Below are positions 1 through 11,268 of a stretch of DNA of 64,000 nucleotides, piece by piece. The notes beneath the pieces were generated by a model. It was given only the letters and a program-made list of their open reading frames with translations. It was not told where the DNA came from and did not search any database. This DNA comes from Triparma columacea (taxonomy: Eukaryota > Sar > Bolidophyceae > Parmales > Triparmaceae), in the NCBI GenBank assembly GCA_030267965.1, contig BRYA01000657.1:819-64818 (forward strand), in the 5' to 3' direction. Made by a program: the position numbers and the translations under genes. Every line of letters begins with the position of its first letter. The first letter of the stretch is position 1.

Positions 1-3000
1 TCTGGCTGCTCCTCTTCCCATTTTGCCCAGTTCATCTTAACCCATTTCTTAATTTCTCCTTCAATTGAGACCCAATGATGTTTTGACCTTTTAAAGACTG
101 AAAACTTTATTGCATCACTTTCCCCTTCAAGGAAATATGCCATTGTCATATCCTTTCCTCTTTGTATGCTCCAAAAAGTTTGCAGGTACTTCTTTTCAAT
201 ATTCCAAAAAAAGACAGCAATCCACAGGGTTGTCATAGGTATGAAATACCTTGCAATCATTGAGGCAATATTGATTGCTCCATCATCAACATAAGGTGAA
301 GCTACATATATTGACACTGGTAGGCTTCCCATTGTCAACAAAAGACCAAACAACCAATACAACCCTCCAACTTCATTAGGATGTCTAAACTGCGCAATTG
401 ATGTGAAGTCTGTAATGACCTTTACCAGCACTCTGCAAAATATACTATTCGCAATCTCTATCAAGTTATCCCCAAATGGTAACCAGTACCAGAAATCACC
501 CCTCAATATCTTAATCAAAATGTACAGGCCAAGGTCAGCGCCAATGTAGAGAATGGCCCAACTACCTCCCATCAACCCAAGAAGAACTATTGTTGTACAC
601 CTTATTAGAAGCATTCCTGCAGTGAACAGCATCATGAAAGCAAATACTACTGTTCTCTTCCTTGCTTTTGGTGGTATATATCCATAGAAGTCTGGTGCTT
701 GTTCTCTCTTAGCAGGGTCTGTGTCCCAGTCATAACTTATTGTTGCAGAGGCAAAGCCTGTTGTAATTGCTGACACTGCAACAGAAAGCCATGCTGAAAT
801 TCCAACATCCTCTTTGTCACTTGTTGCTATAGCCATAAGTTGGATAATCACTCCAGGGATTGCCTCAGCAAACATCTCAACAACTTTCATAGCTGTAAAA
901 AAAAACATAGGGTCAGCTGCAGTCCCAACCTCTTGCTTTGCTCCAGTTGCCACCCTGTAAGCATCAATCGCAGGCTTGTACCCAAGCAAGATTGGAATCC
1001 ACTCCCACACCAATTTCTTTGTCCCTAACTTCCTATTCTGGAACCAAGTCAAAATCATCTGAAAACCAATTGATGCAACTAAACTTGCCAAAGAAGCTTT
1101 GAAGTACCCATACTTCTCATCACTCCTAAACATGTATGTCACATACACATCAGTAAGCAAATCAGTCATGCTTGTGACAGCACCAAAGGTAACCCTTGCC
1201 TTCAAGCCAATCTTTGAGTTCTTAAATAGATCCACAGCAATTGTCTCAATCATTGGCCTAAACCATTTGTATTCTCTCATTACTTCTTCTACTTCAGTGT
1301 ATTGGTGGGCCCACTCATCTACAGCATGCTTTGCAGTCAGTGTTTGCAATGTGATTACTTTCAGTGCACTTCCAATCTCCAAGCCTCTTGCTTCCTCCAA
1401 ACTCCCAACTTCTCCTTCATTTGTTGCTCGTCGTCTCAGCTTATTTCTCACAATGGCGCACAACATTGTTTTGACAAACCTGTTTTGCTTCTCAAGCTCT
1501 TTCATTGCACTATTGTTGAAAATGAACTCCTTTACTACCTCATCTTTCATACCTCCAACTTTCATCTCCTTGACCCTTAACATCAACTGATCTCCAAACC
1601 TCCTGCCATCCTCTTCATTGGCTTCTGAGCTGCTTAAAAGATTATCAAAGTAGATAGCAGCATTACTCCCAACCTCAAGGCGCCGGTTAGCGCTGGTCTT
1701 TGCAGCACCCTTTGTGATCTCCTTTCCCAGCTCCAGCCTTGTGACAATATTTATCTTGGTCTCTTTTTTACCAACCCTGCAGAACCTCACTGCAAAATCT
1801 TCTCTTGCTAGAGACTGCAACCCTCTCTCTTTGATTCCTTCACTCATGATAACAAGAGTGCTCTTATCTGCTCTATACAAACGCATCTTTGAGACAAAGT
1901 TCACATTAAAGCTTTGCAACGTTGTTTTGATGCACTCCTTTGCCTTGACCTCTAAATCAAAGTCGTTACTTGCATTTGCAGCTTCCCTCACTAAGCCCTT
2001 GGTCTGAAGCCTGTCAACATCCCAAAAGTAGGCAGCTGCTTCCTCAAAGCCTGTTCTCAAGGTAACTGAGATCATTCCCCAGCTCTTTCCTCCTCCTTCT
2101 GCACCAACAGTTGCTCTAATCATGTCAAACAGTGGTAAGAGTTTTGTGTCGCCCCTCACCTTGAGATCTTTCATACTCTTGACAATCTCCCTCCTTCTTG
2201 GGGCATCAATCTCAGTTGTCTTGTCGAATTTCTTGCGAAGCGAAATCATGTTGCTTGCATACCCGATTGTTAGACGATTCATTATCAAAGCTGGGACAGC
2301 CCCTCTAATGTCTACTTTACCAACATAGGTCACTCGGGTTTGATGGAAGCCAACAGTGTTTGGGAGCTCTTCAAACTTCCACGTTGTGGTGGCTGATCCC
2401 TGGACAATATTGAAACGTAAAGGGTATTCTTTGTTGAGCCTATCAGTGTCTTCATAAACAGTCCAGCAGACCTTTCCATCCTCATTCTTCTGCCAGCAGC
2501 TGTAGGCTCTCCACTCTCTCTCAGACATTCCTTTTACTCCAAGACTTCTTCTGCTTAAGTAGAGCTGTGAGTGGTTGTTGATCTTCTTTGCTACAATTGC
2601 TTTATACTTCTTCCCAAGCATACTCTTCTTCTCTCTGGAATCTTTTATAAATTCGTATGCAACGCACTCTTCAACACTTGCATCAACAACTGTCTCGCAC
2701 ATGCCAACGACAAGACTTTCATTCTCAAGATGGACGGCTTTTAACTCCACCTTAACATCTGGAACTGATATTGAATCAACATTCAAGCTCTCCTTACACC
2801 TCTTGTAGAACTCCTTGCCTTTCTGGATTGCCTTTTCCTCCTCTTCTGTATAAGTTTGCTGCTCATTTCTTATAACTTTGGCAAGCAAGTCTTGTGTAAT
2901 CGAGTCCTTTTCGTCATCAGTTTTAACAAACTGGGCAGTGCCTCCGGATGTAGTCAGCCCCTTCTCTCCATTTCCCTGAGGCTCGACATGCCCAATCTCG

Positions 3001-5890
3001 ATGTCTTTGTCCATGTCGCGTACGATATCCTCTTCTTCATCGAGCCCCCCGTTGCCGTAATCTTCAGTAACAATTCTCTCGTAGTCCTCTGAGTCTGTTG
3101 AAGAAGAAGCTTTTGTAAGGGCTGCAGTGCCCATCTCTTCTGCAGCAGCCCTGAGTGCATCGTTCTCCTTCATCAACTTGTCGTTGATATCTTTGAGGTT
3201 CTTTATCTCAACAAGGTGTTCGGCGGCGACCCTTACCGCGGATGCCTTGAGTTCGGCAATTTCTATCCCTCGAGCATTGACAAGGTTCGCTAATCTTTCA
3301 ATTTCCTCCTCCGTCTTTGCAACGTTTACAAAGCTGTCAGGATTCATTGGTACGGTCGAAGCGGCGGTCGTACGGCCAGAGGACAGCTGCAAGGCACTAA
3401 CATTATCACTGTCTGCAACCAGACCAACGGCGTCCTCATGACTATTTTCAGAGTCTGCGGTAATGGCGATTATTGTGTTTGTTAGTCAACATGAAGTGAT
3501 TTCCATGCGTGCTCCTCGTTTCTGTGTAGCATATCAAGCGCCCCACGCGGTTGCCGCAGACAATCCCATGCGGTCGCCGCAGACGGAACCCATGCGGTCG
3601 CCGCAGAAGCGCCCCATGCGGTCGCCGCAGAAGGAACCCATGCGGTCGCCGGAGAAGGAGCCCATGCGGTCGCCGCAGACAGGTGCGCGCGCGTGCTCCG
3701 CGGCCGCCGCCCGTCGAGCTCGACGCCGAGGGCCAGGCCCTCCGCAAACGGCTCCGCGCGTTCCGCACGCAGGCGGTGAAGGAAAAATACAAAGTTTCAA
3801 CCCGCCCTCCCGTGACTTTCCCGCTCTCCCCTAGAGTATTAAAATGCGTTTTTCTTTTCGGCCTCTCAACGCACAACTCACCTCGTCCGGCGTCCTCGTG
3901 GCTGTTTTTGGAGTCTGCGGTAATGGCGATTATGGTGTTTGTTATGTTAGTCAACATGAAGAGATTTCAACGCGTGCTCCTCGTTTCTGTGTAGCATATC
4001 AAGCGCCCCACGCGGTTGCCGGAGACGGAACCGATGCGGTCGCCGGAGACAGATCCCATGCGGTCGCCGCAGACCGGCGCGCGTGCGCGTGCGCTGCGGC
4101 CGCTGCGGCCGCCGCCCGTCGAGCTCGACGCCGAGGGCCAGGCCCTCCGCGAACGGCCTCGCGCGTTCCGCACACAGGCGGTGAGAAAAACTACAAGGGT
4201 CTCCCCCCCTGCGACTCCCTGAATCGAACTTACCTCGGTCTTGTCCAGCGTCCTCATGAGAGCTTTTAGATTTAGAGACTGTGAAGGGGACAACACAACA
4301 CATTGCAAAAGTAAGTGAGCAAAAGATACAAAGCTTCAACGCGTCCTCCCGCGAGTATTGAATTGTCCTTTCTCTCTTCCAGCTCTCAACGCACAACTCA
4401 CCTCGTCCCGCGTCCTCGTGACCATTTTCAGAGTCTGCGGTAATGGCGATTATGGTGTTTGTTAGTCAAAATGAATAGATTTCCACGCGTGTTCCTACAT
4501 ATCCTCCTCGTTTCCCTATAGCACGTCAATGGACTCCAACTCAACAACCCCCTGACACGAACTCACCTCGTTCAGCGTCCCCACGGGGTCTTTCAATTGA
4601 CGTAGACGGAGTAATTTGCCTCTCATGGCCTAGATCGGGTACTGAATGGCAGTTATCGGACATCGGGGCGTCAACCTGAAGTATATGAGTCTCCTCCACA
4701 CGCTCTTCTCTCCCTCCTCTGGATTCGTTTTCTGTGTCCTTTTCCTGTGAGGAGCGAAGCAAATTGCGAAAGCAAAGACGTTAGTAAGTTAGAAATGGTA
4801 ACGACGCGAGTAGGGGGGGCGAGATTATATTTGGAGACAAAATCATCACATGCATGGGCGTGGCGTGGCTCGCAACGTGCGGCATCTCTTTTATTCCTAC
4901 CTGTCACAAGCATGGAGAGTTGTGCAAGAATGGGGTTTTACGAAGAGTTAGTATCGCAGCGGCAGTGTGTGAGGCTTGAGATGCATCTTATACAGAATTA
5001 AAGACTCCTGCGTATTTTCTCCCTCGCAATCCTAAACGTTTTCAGCCCGTCACTTCGCTCCTCATCTCATCTCACCTCTTGCATATCCTCACTTGAATTC
5101 TCTACATGTGACGACAGCGAAGCTCCCCCCATCTTATCAAGGGGGTCCCCTCCTACCAGAGAGTGAGCGCCCTTTCGAGAAGTCGCTGTGAATGTAAACG
5201 TGGGCGTTTGATTGTGAAGATAAAAGTGTTGGTGGGGTTTGCACACATACTGAAATTGATATTTGACGAGCCTCTGCAGTCACACAAACTCCGCTCGCTA
5301 AACCTCTCTTATCGTCTACCTCCCCCCTTAAACCCCCATCTACCCTTATCTCACCTCTTTCAACTTCCTCGGCTTTAGTGACGAGCGCAGTCTCCTCACT
5401 TGACGTGTTTAATTTCACGCCCTCGCTTGTACTGGCGACCTGCGACGGCAGCGAGACTCCGTGACCTTCGGAGAGAGATCCCTCCTGAGGTAATACTTGA
5501 GTATGATAACCGCCTCGAGGCCCTGCTGTGATGGTAAGCGTGGTTACATCGTGACGGTGCATTTCGAGATGACATTGGCTGGAGTTAGCATTGGATGAAA
5601 TTTGACGAGCTTCAACTGCCCTACGAGCGCCGCAAGCAGCCTCTCCTTCTCCTTCTCCTCTATCTCCCTCCACTTGAGTTTTTGGACGTTCCAGAGTCGG
5701 ACAGAACCCCTTTATCCCCCTCAACACTCCCTATCTGACACTCGCAACCTATTTACGTACCTTCCTTGATTCTGTTAGTCCTCTCACTGCCCTCTATCAT
5801 GTCCTCGTAGACCAGTTTGCCCAAGAGGTTTGACTCTGAGGGATCGGCATGCCCCCCTTCTTGTTGTCCGGTCTTGGAAGCTTTACTCAT
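1..5890 (-). CDS. START-like (SRPBCC) multi-membrane protein, 3' end off the window
   Basis: Eight exons keep phase: 5761-5890, 5355-5525, 5076-5185, 4567-4744, 4402-4434, 4234-4278, 3882-3914 and 1-3454. The ATG at 5890 opens MSKASKTGQQEGG. About 1384 residues lie in the window and no stop is reached. The first ~420 residues are acidic and low-complexity, with a coiled-coil stretch (EEIERLANLVNARGIEIAE). Two tandem modules follow that look START/Bet v1-like: the first has WQKNEDGKVCWTVYEDTDR, the second has FEEAAAYFWDVDRLQ. After that come several hydrophobic helices. TDLLTDVYVTYMF and FAEAIPGVIIQLMAI recall motifs of XK-type membrane proteins, but this resemblance is my inference. A lipid-sensing or lipid-moving membrane protein is plausible. 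Exons 5, 7 and the start of 8 are near copies of one another. The main exon is visibly less GC-rich than neighbouring genes. Confidence 0.75.
3541..3684. repeat. 24-bp tandem repeat, 6 copies, intronic
   Basis: Six contiguous units of about 24 bp, built around CATGCGGTCGCCGCAGA, lie in the intron between mini-exon 7 and the main exon of the START-like gene. The first unit is the most diverged (CACGCGGTTGCC). The same array has three units in the preceding duplicated intron (4006-4077). Because 24 is a multiple of 3, the array is open in several frames and mimics coding sequence. Confidence 0.9.
4006..4077. repeat. 24-bp tandem repeat, 3 copies, intronic
   Basis: This is the shorter version of the array at 3541-3684, in the duplicated intron 3915-4233. 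Copy-number variation between two otherwise similar introns indicates replication slippage after the intron-exon duplication. Confidence 0.85.
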
Positions 5891-6575
5891 TTTCTACCAC
5901 TCTGTTTTTTAATCTTGCGTAAATCTGGGGGATTGGATGGTTGTAAAAGTAGTAAAGTAGTGTGAGTAAGTAAGTTGATGAATCTGGAGAATAAACCTCT
6001 TGGCAAGGAAAAACTTGGCACTCGAAAGCCTTGGGCGGCCATCTGGGCAATAGAATCCTTCCAATGCGTAGACTCGGTCATGATCCCCGTCAAATTTCGT
6101 CTCCCGTAAGTGACACAAAGCTGAAAATAATAACCGAAGACCAAAAAATTCGTGGAACACGCTAAAAATGGGGTGTCGAGTCAACAGGACAAACCAACCC
6201 TTCTTTTTGTTTAACAACTCCCACCCCGCTTCAACGCAATTTTAACGCAACTTTAGAGCATAACAACAACTGGAACGGCTGACCCTCTCGCTTCTCGTCC
6301 GTCCCCATCACTTACTAACAATTTTGTTAGTTTACCTCAAACAGACAAAATGCACGATGCTTTCAGGGAGGAAAAAAGGAAAAGTGAAAAAGCTTCTCCC
6401 CCATCTTCTTCACCCTGTTGAGGTAAGGGTTAAGTAGGGATCCCTAATGGAGCACCCAGAAGCCCCTAAAAAACGCCGTCCAACAAGTCGTCGATAAAAT
6501 GAAAACCATGTTTTTTTTCCTGTGGAAGAGAACATTTTTCTACCCCAGTCCCTCTCCTTGCGCACTATGATGGCT
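5891..6575. promoter_or_regulatory. Intergenic: upstream region of the START-like gene
   Basis: This holds the 5' flank of the minus-strand START-like gene and the 3' end of the minus-strand PrmA gene. No credible coding exon was seen. A perfect 8-bp-arm inverted repeat with a 2-base loop lies at 6314-6331 (ACTAACAA TT TTGTTAGT). Its role is unknown. Confidence 0.4.
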
Positions 6576-8404
6576 TCATTGGATGAGTTGCTCGTACAGC
6601 CTTTCTACCTTTGTCCTTGCCCAGTTATGATTATTGTCCCGCAAGAACTTCAAGGCTGACTTCACTGTCGGTTTCCTCTCCACTTCAAAAGCTCTAACGC
6701 CAGACAAAACCGCTAAACGATTCCAGCCTATCTCCGCGACCAATGCCTCTACGATTTCCTTCAATTTTACCCCCTCGAGCCTGCCCCCTCCCAATCTCTT
6801 CCTCATCGTGACAAAACCCCATATGCCCTCTGTGCTGTCGAGCCTAACGTCTTTAAAGCCGACCTTCCGATATTCCCCCATCACCCCCTCCGCCTGACTC
6901 TCTGTGACGATCCCTGAAAGCCCGACCCTCCCCCCGTTCTTTGTGAGTGACCAAATCGTGGGTGCCAGCTGGGATATGCCATGTAGTTAGTTGTATTGTG
7001 AGAAAACCATTCTCTGCTGTCAATTCTCACCTCTTTCAGTGGCCCCGCAAGAATATTCGCCACAACAATGTCAGCCGCTCCATTCTCCTCCTCATACCTC
7101 TCCACATTCTCCTTGATGGGGTCGATCGCATCAACTCCTGTCAACCTCTCCCACAGCTCCCCCCCGGCAGCCCCAAACGGCGGAGCATACATCTCGAACT
7201 GTTCCCTGCTCCACCCGTTGAGCTCCCCATTCTTCCTCCCCGCCACGATTGCCATGTGGTCGACCTCCACCCCTTTGACCCTCACGTTCTCCCCCGCCGC
7301 GAGCGCTACCAGTCCGATGAGCCCCGTCCCGGCCCCATAGTCGCAGAGCTCCACCTCCATCCCCCTCTTGCAGAGGTCCTTTGTTACCTTGTATGCCCAT
7401 GCTGAGCACATCCTAGTCTGTGAGGAGCGTTTGAATCGCAAAAGGGTGAGGCGGCGAGCGTTAGCGAGTTCTTTTGTTGCTCCTCTCTCTTCGTCGCTGC
7501 TCCCTGTGCTGCTATCCACTTACAGTAGGGTGCTCTCCGGTCCCGAACGCCCCTCCTCCGGCGACGCAAACCTCGATAAGCCGCGTCCCTTCTGTGCCTC
7601 CTTTCAAGCCCTTGAAGGCCTTCGCGACCTCCTGGTCGCTATGGAATGGCAACTTCACTACGCAGCATCCGTCCTCAACAGGGATGAGGCGAGGTGGCCA
7701 TGACTTCTGGACTTCAGTAACCCAGTCCTTCTCATCGTCCACGATCCTCTCAACAGCCGGTCCTACCAAGTGCCCGCCTTGAGTTATCATCTGTACGAAT
7801 CCATCGACTTCCTCAAACATGTGAACCCCCTTCCTATCATCATCATCATCACCCCCAACACCATAACCCAGTGTTATTAGAGTCTCAGCCCCTGTTGTGA
7901 ATAAGTGTGTGTGTGGGTGAGAACGACCCAAGGGCAACTTTTCGTGCGCGCTTCGCTTCTCTCGCACTTACAGCACTGGGATCGAAGTCCAGGCTCGCCG
8001 TGGAAGAAGACGCCGCTCAAATCGACCTCTACACTGTCATCATCCTCACGACCATCAGTTACTGTCGCAGAGTTGAATAGGCCAGTTTCCAACGCATAGG
8101 AACTGATCAAATCCGAGTTAACATGCGTGGTCGTACCATTTGGTAGAAGTACGAGTGATGGGAAAGTGATGCTGTGAGAGTGTAAAGTGTGTAGTGTGTG
8201 TCGTGTTCGTTGTGTTTGTAGGGTTCTTAGGGTGTTCAGAGTGCGCTGAGTCTTCCTTTCCTTCTTGTGATGTCGATCTTGTTGGTGCACTTGGAATTTT
8301 TTGGCGCTGTTCTTTCTTATATTCCAATTGAACCCTCTTGTTTCGATGAAACTATCTACTATATTACTTGTGAGTAGTAAAGCAACGATGTATTTGTAGT
8401 ACAT
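6576..8404 (-). CDS. prmA: PrmA-type ribosomal protein L11 methyltransferase, probably plastid
   Basis: Four exons keep phase: 7972-8404, 7524-7891, 7031-7417 and 6576-6968, giving 526 residues. The SAM-dependent class-I methyltransferase core is clear. AFGTGEHPTTRMC spans the junction of exons 2 and 3. CDYGAGTGLIGLVAL is the SAM-binding loop, and VVANILAGPLKE is followed by LAPTIWSLTKNGG and LSGIV, as in PrmA. The expected reaction is methylation of ribosomal protein L11. The N-terminus MYYKYIVALLLTSNIVDSF is a signal peptide followed by DSF, which fits heterokont bipartite plastid targeting, so I infer a plastid enzyme. The first ~200 residues are poorly conserved, and there is a Thr/His/Arg-rich low-complexity stretch near residue 60. 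The intron at 7892-7971 carries the CGCTTCGCT motif. Confidence 0.85.
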
Positions 8405-8743
8405 CTGTTTTGGGTCCAATAAAACTGTTTCTCTTTTCGCTTCCCTTCTTCGCCCCTCCCCCCTCCGGGGGCCCCTCCTCACTCCAAAATCCAAACCACT
8501 TTTTTAGGGACATTTTCGAAGCCTCAAAGGTATATTATGAACTTGTAATCATTCAAATCGTTCCTCTATATATATATATACGCTCAAGTCACCTACTACT
8601 ACTACTCTACGTCGAAACAAGGGTACAAATCAGAGCTCTTTCCCAAACGACCCCCATCCCTTCCCCCCCAATTTTCAGCCTCCTAACGCCACCCCCCCCC
8701 TCCCCCCCTCGCCACACCCCACCGCTACTCTCTTCTAGTCAGG
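8405..8743. promoter_or_regulatory. Divergent promoter region between prmA and the 8744 gene
   Basis: This 339-bp gap separates two divergent start codons. A TA dinucleotide run lies at about 8566-8580, and C-rich homopolymer tracts at about 8640-8725 precede the plus-strand ATG. I see no other gene. Confidence 0.4.
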
Positions 8744-9547
8744 ATGCTCCGCCGTAGTGTCCTAAGATTAGCTAAAACATCCAAAAATGATACACCAGTG
8801 GCGGCCCCTTCCTCTTCTCAGTTGGGGGATGAGATGGAGACCATGATGCCCTGGAACGGATGGTTCTCCCGTCTCCTAAAGGAGAAGCTCGGAGATGAGC
8901 GCTTCACTGCGCTCTCCAACTGGGCTCAATTCAGACCTGATGATCCTCATGGTCTTGTTGGTGTCCCTGAGCATGCCCGCACCACCACTGAGGGGGTCCC
9001 TAGGATCAAGGGTTACCGCTACCCCGCCCCTGGGTCCCGCCCCCCCGTAGAAATCCCTACAGCCGACATGGACTCAGACCCCTACAATATAAATTACTAC
9101 TCCAAGGATACACGTCGCAACGCCAAGACTACCACCTTCCACATTGTCGGGTCGGACGTAACCTTAGAGGAGACCAAGATGCTCCCCAATACCGTCACCA
9201 TGGTGGAGATCGAGGAGGGTAGTGAAGCCGACGGTTCAAAGCTGGTTAAGAGGGAGCTTCTGATCTCTGCATCTGACGAAGAAATTGGCTCCCCCGGCAA
9301 CAACGGAATGTTCGCCACCGGAAAGTCCGAGTACGATCCCACCGGCCTCCGCTCCACCATGCAGACAAACTGGGCCGCCATGAACGCCAGCGTTACGGCC
9401 CACCTCCCCACCCAGCTCTGCAGGTACGAGTGGGAGGCGGAGCAGGAGGAGATGCTCGCCAAGTGGGAGGAGGAGGGCCTGCCGGTCATGCCGGGGAGGG
9501 TCATGGAGTGGGAGGTGCCGGAGAAGAGGAACATAGCGAGCTGGTAG
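8744..9547 (+). CDS. Uncharacterised protein, possibly mitochondrial
   Basis: An intronless frame of 267 residues starts at the first ATG after a C-rich leader. The N-terminus MLRRSVLRLAKTSKN is basic, Arg/Ser/Leu-rich and without acidic residues, as in mitochondrial presequences. The body has a conserved-looking Pro-rich stretch (YRYPAPGSRPPVEIPTADM) and DPYNINYYSKDTRRN. The C-terminus is helical and Glu/Trp-rich. There are no membrane segments and I do not recognise a catalytic motif. It shares a divergent promoter with prmA. An accessory subunit of a mitochondrial complex is one possibility, but I cannot support a specific one. Confidence 0.7.
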   Translation: MLRRSVLRLAKTSKNDTPVAAPSSSQLGDEMETMMPWNGWFSRLLKEKLGDERFTALSNWAQFRPDDPHGLVGVPEHARTTTEGVPRIKGYRYPAPGSRPPVEIPTADMDSDPYNINYYSKDTRRNAKTTTFHIVGSDVTLEETKMLPNTVTMVEIEEGSEADGSKLVKRELLISASDEEIGSPGNNGMFATGKSEYDPTGLRSTMQTNWAAMNASVTAHLPTQLCRYEWEAEQEEMLAKWEEEGLPVMPGRVMEWEVPEKRNIASW

Positions 9548-9767
9548 GCTGGGGAGGGGGGCGCGATATATGAAGAGAAAGGACGAACGTTGGTTCTAAA
9601 AATCTGTTGCCGACTTGGCCTTTTCATCTGGGAGGACCCTTCGCTTCAACCCATTCGCTCCTACCTCCTTCCCCAAAACGAAAGCATTTTCATTTCATGG
9701 TCCAAATTGTTCGGTTTACCGTAGTACACTACACTCCCTCCCTTTTCTTTCACACACACACCCCCTT

Positions 9768-11146
9768 CTAGAGCACAATGCAGATGTCGTGTTTGTCGAC
9801 CGGTACCCCTCCCGACGTTCCGACGCTCCCGCCTTCGTTGGTAATTGGGTCGATGTCTGTAAAAAGGAGAGGCGTCTCCCCGTCAAAATCAGCGAAGAGC
9901 CAAACATCGTCTGACGCCGATCCCTTCCTCGTGTCGTTGCCCTCGAGCCTGTTTATGTGGGTAGTTATCTTCTTCATGTCCTTGGAGAGCTTGTCAATGT
10001 TTGCGGCGAGCTCCTTGATCTCGCCCTCGAGCCTAGTCTTCTCGGAGAAGATGAATTTTGTGCGGACGAGGACGCTGCCACTGAGCTGCTTGGCCTCGGT
10101 CTTCTTTTCGGGGTCGGTTAGCGGGTACCATTTCTCGACCCACTGTTGCGAATCCATGGTTTGGAGGGGCACGATAATTTTGCCCATGAAGTCGTCGTTT
10201 CCAAAGTTCTCGGCATCCATGACGTTAAGGACGAGGTCAGCCTTCTTGAATTCAATGGGTTTGAAGATGAACGACTGGTTCCACACGGGGCTCCTCTCCC
10301 TAGGCTTCACCTTGGTCCTCTTGTCACTCGTGTCCGCGCAAGCTGCAGGGGGGCTGAGGGAGAGAATCACGTAGGGGTCGCACTTCCCACTGTACCAGTC
10401 CATTTTGGGAAGATCCTTGGCCATCATTATCTCCACCTCCAACGAAGCAATGGATTTTCCCTCCTGGTCAATGTTTACCTCCCGCTTGTTGTCGTTTGAG
10501 TGATTCTTGCGAACGTTGGTGTGAAGCTGTGCGCGAGGGAGGGGAGGAGTTAGTTAATCGGAGAAGCAAATGCCAACACGAATCCATCTCGCCGCCTATG
10601 CATCTCGCCGCCTATGCATCTCGCCGCCTATGCATCTCGCCGCCTATGTGCCAACACAAATCCATCTTCCACCTCCACCTCCTCACCCCCCTCCACCCCC
10701 CCCACACTCCCCTCCATCCTTCCTGCGGCTCGCTTCGCTCGCCGCGCTCACGCCCACTTCCATTCTCCCTCCTCCCCACCACTCCGTCTTCCCACCCCGT
10801 CCCCATTCCCCCTCCCCACCCCACCCCACCACCCTTATCATCAACTCACCGACTTCTTCTCCACCAGCTGCTTGCTAAGCGTCGCGTGGCTAACAAGCTT
10901 CTGATCGAGAAGAATCTTCAGCTTGGCGATCTGCTGCATCTTGAGAGCGTCAGCGTGCGCCGCATTGGCCAAGGTGCTAGCCTTGGGCTTCCCGTCCGGG
11001 GAGGAGGCCGCAACCGGTTGGGACACCTTTTTTTCTGAATTCTTTGAACCCGCCTTCGATGCGTCGCCGGCTACCGCTTTGTTCGTTTGAGCTTCGGCTT
11101 TTGGCACCTCCTTCCCTGCTTTCTTACTTCCTTTCAGCAGGCCCAT
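9768..11146 (-). CDS. C2-domain protein with coiled-coil tail
   Basis: Two phase-0 exons (10850-11146, 9768-10526) give 351 residues. The ATG at 11146 opens MGLLKGSKKAGKE; Gly2 with basic residues could allow N-myristoylation. After a Lys/Ala-rich linker and short helix, a C2 domain begins at EVEIMMAKDLPKMDWYSGK. The calcium-type aspartates are in KMDWYSGKCDPYV and DAENFGNDDFMG. LVLNVMDAENF and KWYPL match the C2 core. A coiled coil follows (IKELAANIDKLSKDMKKI), and the protein ends KHDICIVL. It probably binds phospholipid in a calcium-dependent way at a membrane. The intron (10527-10849) holds a 16-bp tandem repeat and an intronic CGCTTCGCTCG motif. Confidence 0.85.
10571..10662. repeat. 16-bp tandem repeat, 4 copies, intronic, with flanking duplication
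   Basis: CATCTCGCCGCCTATG occurs four times perfectly at 10585-10648 in the intron of the C2 gene. Near-identical flanks, GCCAACACGAATC and GCCAACACAAATC, bracket the array on both sides, so the whole looks like a nested duplication. Confidence 0.9.
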
Positions 11147-11268
11147 GGCGTTCAAATCTTCCTCTCTAAAAATTCATCCAAAAAGGGTCGAGGGTCGACA
11201 AAGTCGATGACTTTCTTTTTCGATGGAAGGCAAAATTAACTGTTCCATACCTCTTGTTGCAAGTCCCC

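Larger units (their letters stand above)
3455..4434 (-). repeat. Tandem exon-intron duplication inside the START-like gene
   Basis: Three homologous segments share the same acceptor flank (CATTACCGCAG), a mini-exon coding DSxNxHEDAGRG, and the donor GAG/GTGAGTTGTGCG. The copies are at 4402-4434, 3882-3914 and the start of the exon at 3454. A fourth mini-exon at 4234-4278 (VSKSKSSHEDAGQDRG) is more diverged. The introns at 3455-3881 and 3915-4233 are clear duplicates of each other. All mini-exons are multiples of 3 nt (33, 45, 33) with phase-1 introns on both sides, so each copy adds residues without shifting the frame. Confidence 0.85.

Noticed and set aside
3541..4077. CRISPR-like array
   Set aside because: The 24-bp units are contiguous without spacers and lie in eukaryotic introns.
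3448..4396. Open frames with repeated GDRMGSF or RRPHG units
   Set aside because: They arise from the 24-bp array, which is a multiple of 3 and so open in several frames. Conserved GTGAG donors and CCGCAG acceptors with matching phase show these are introns.
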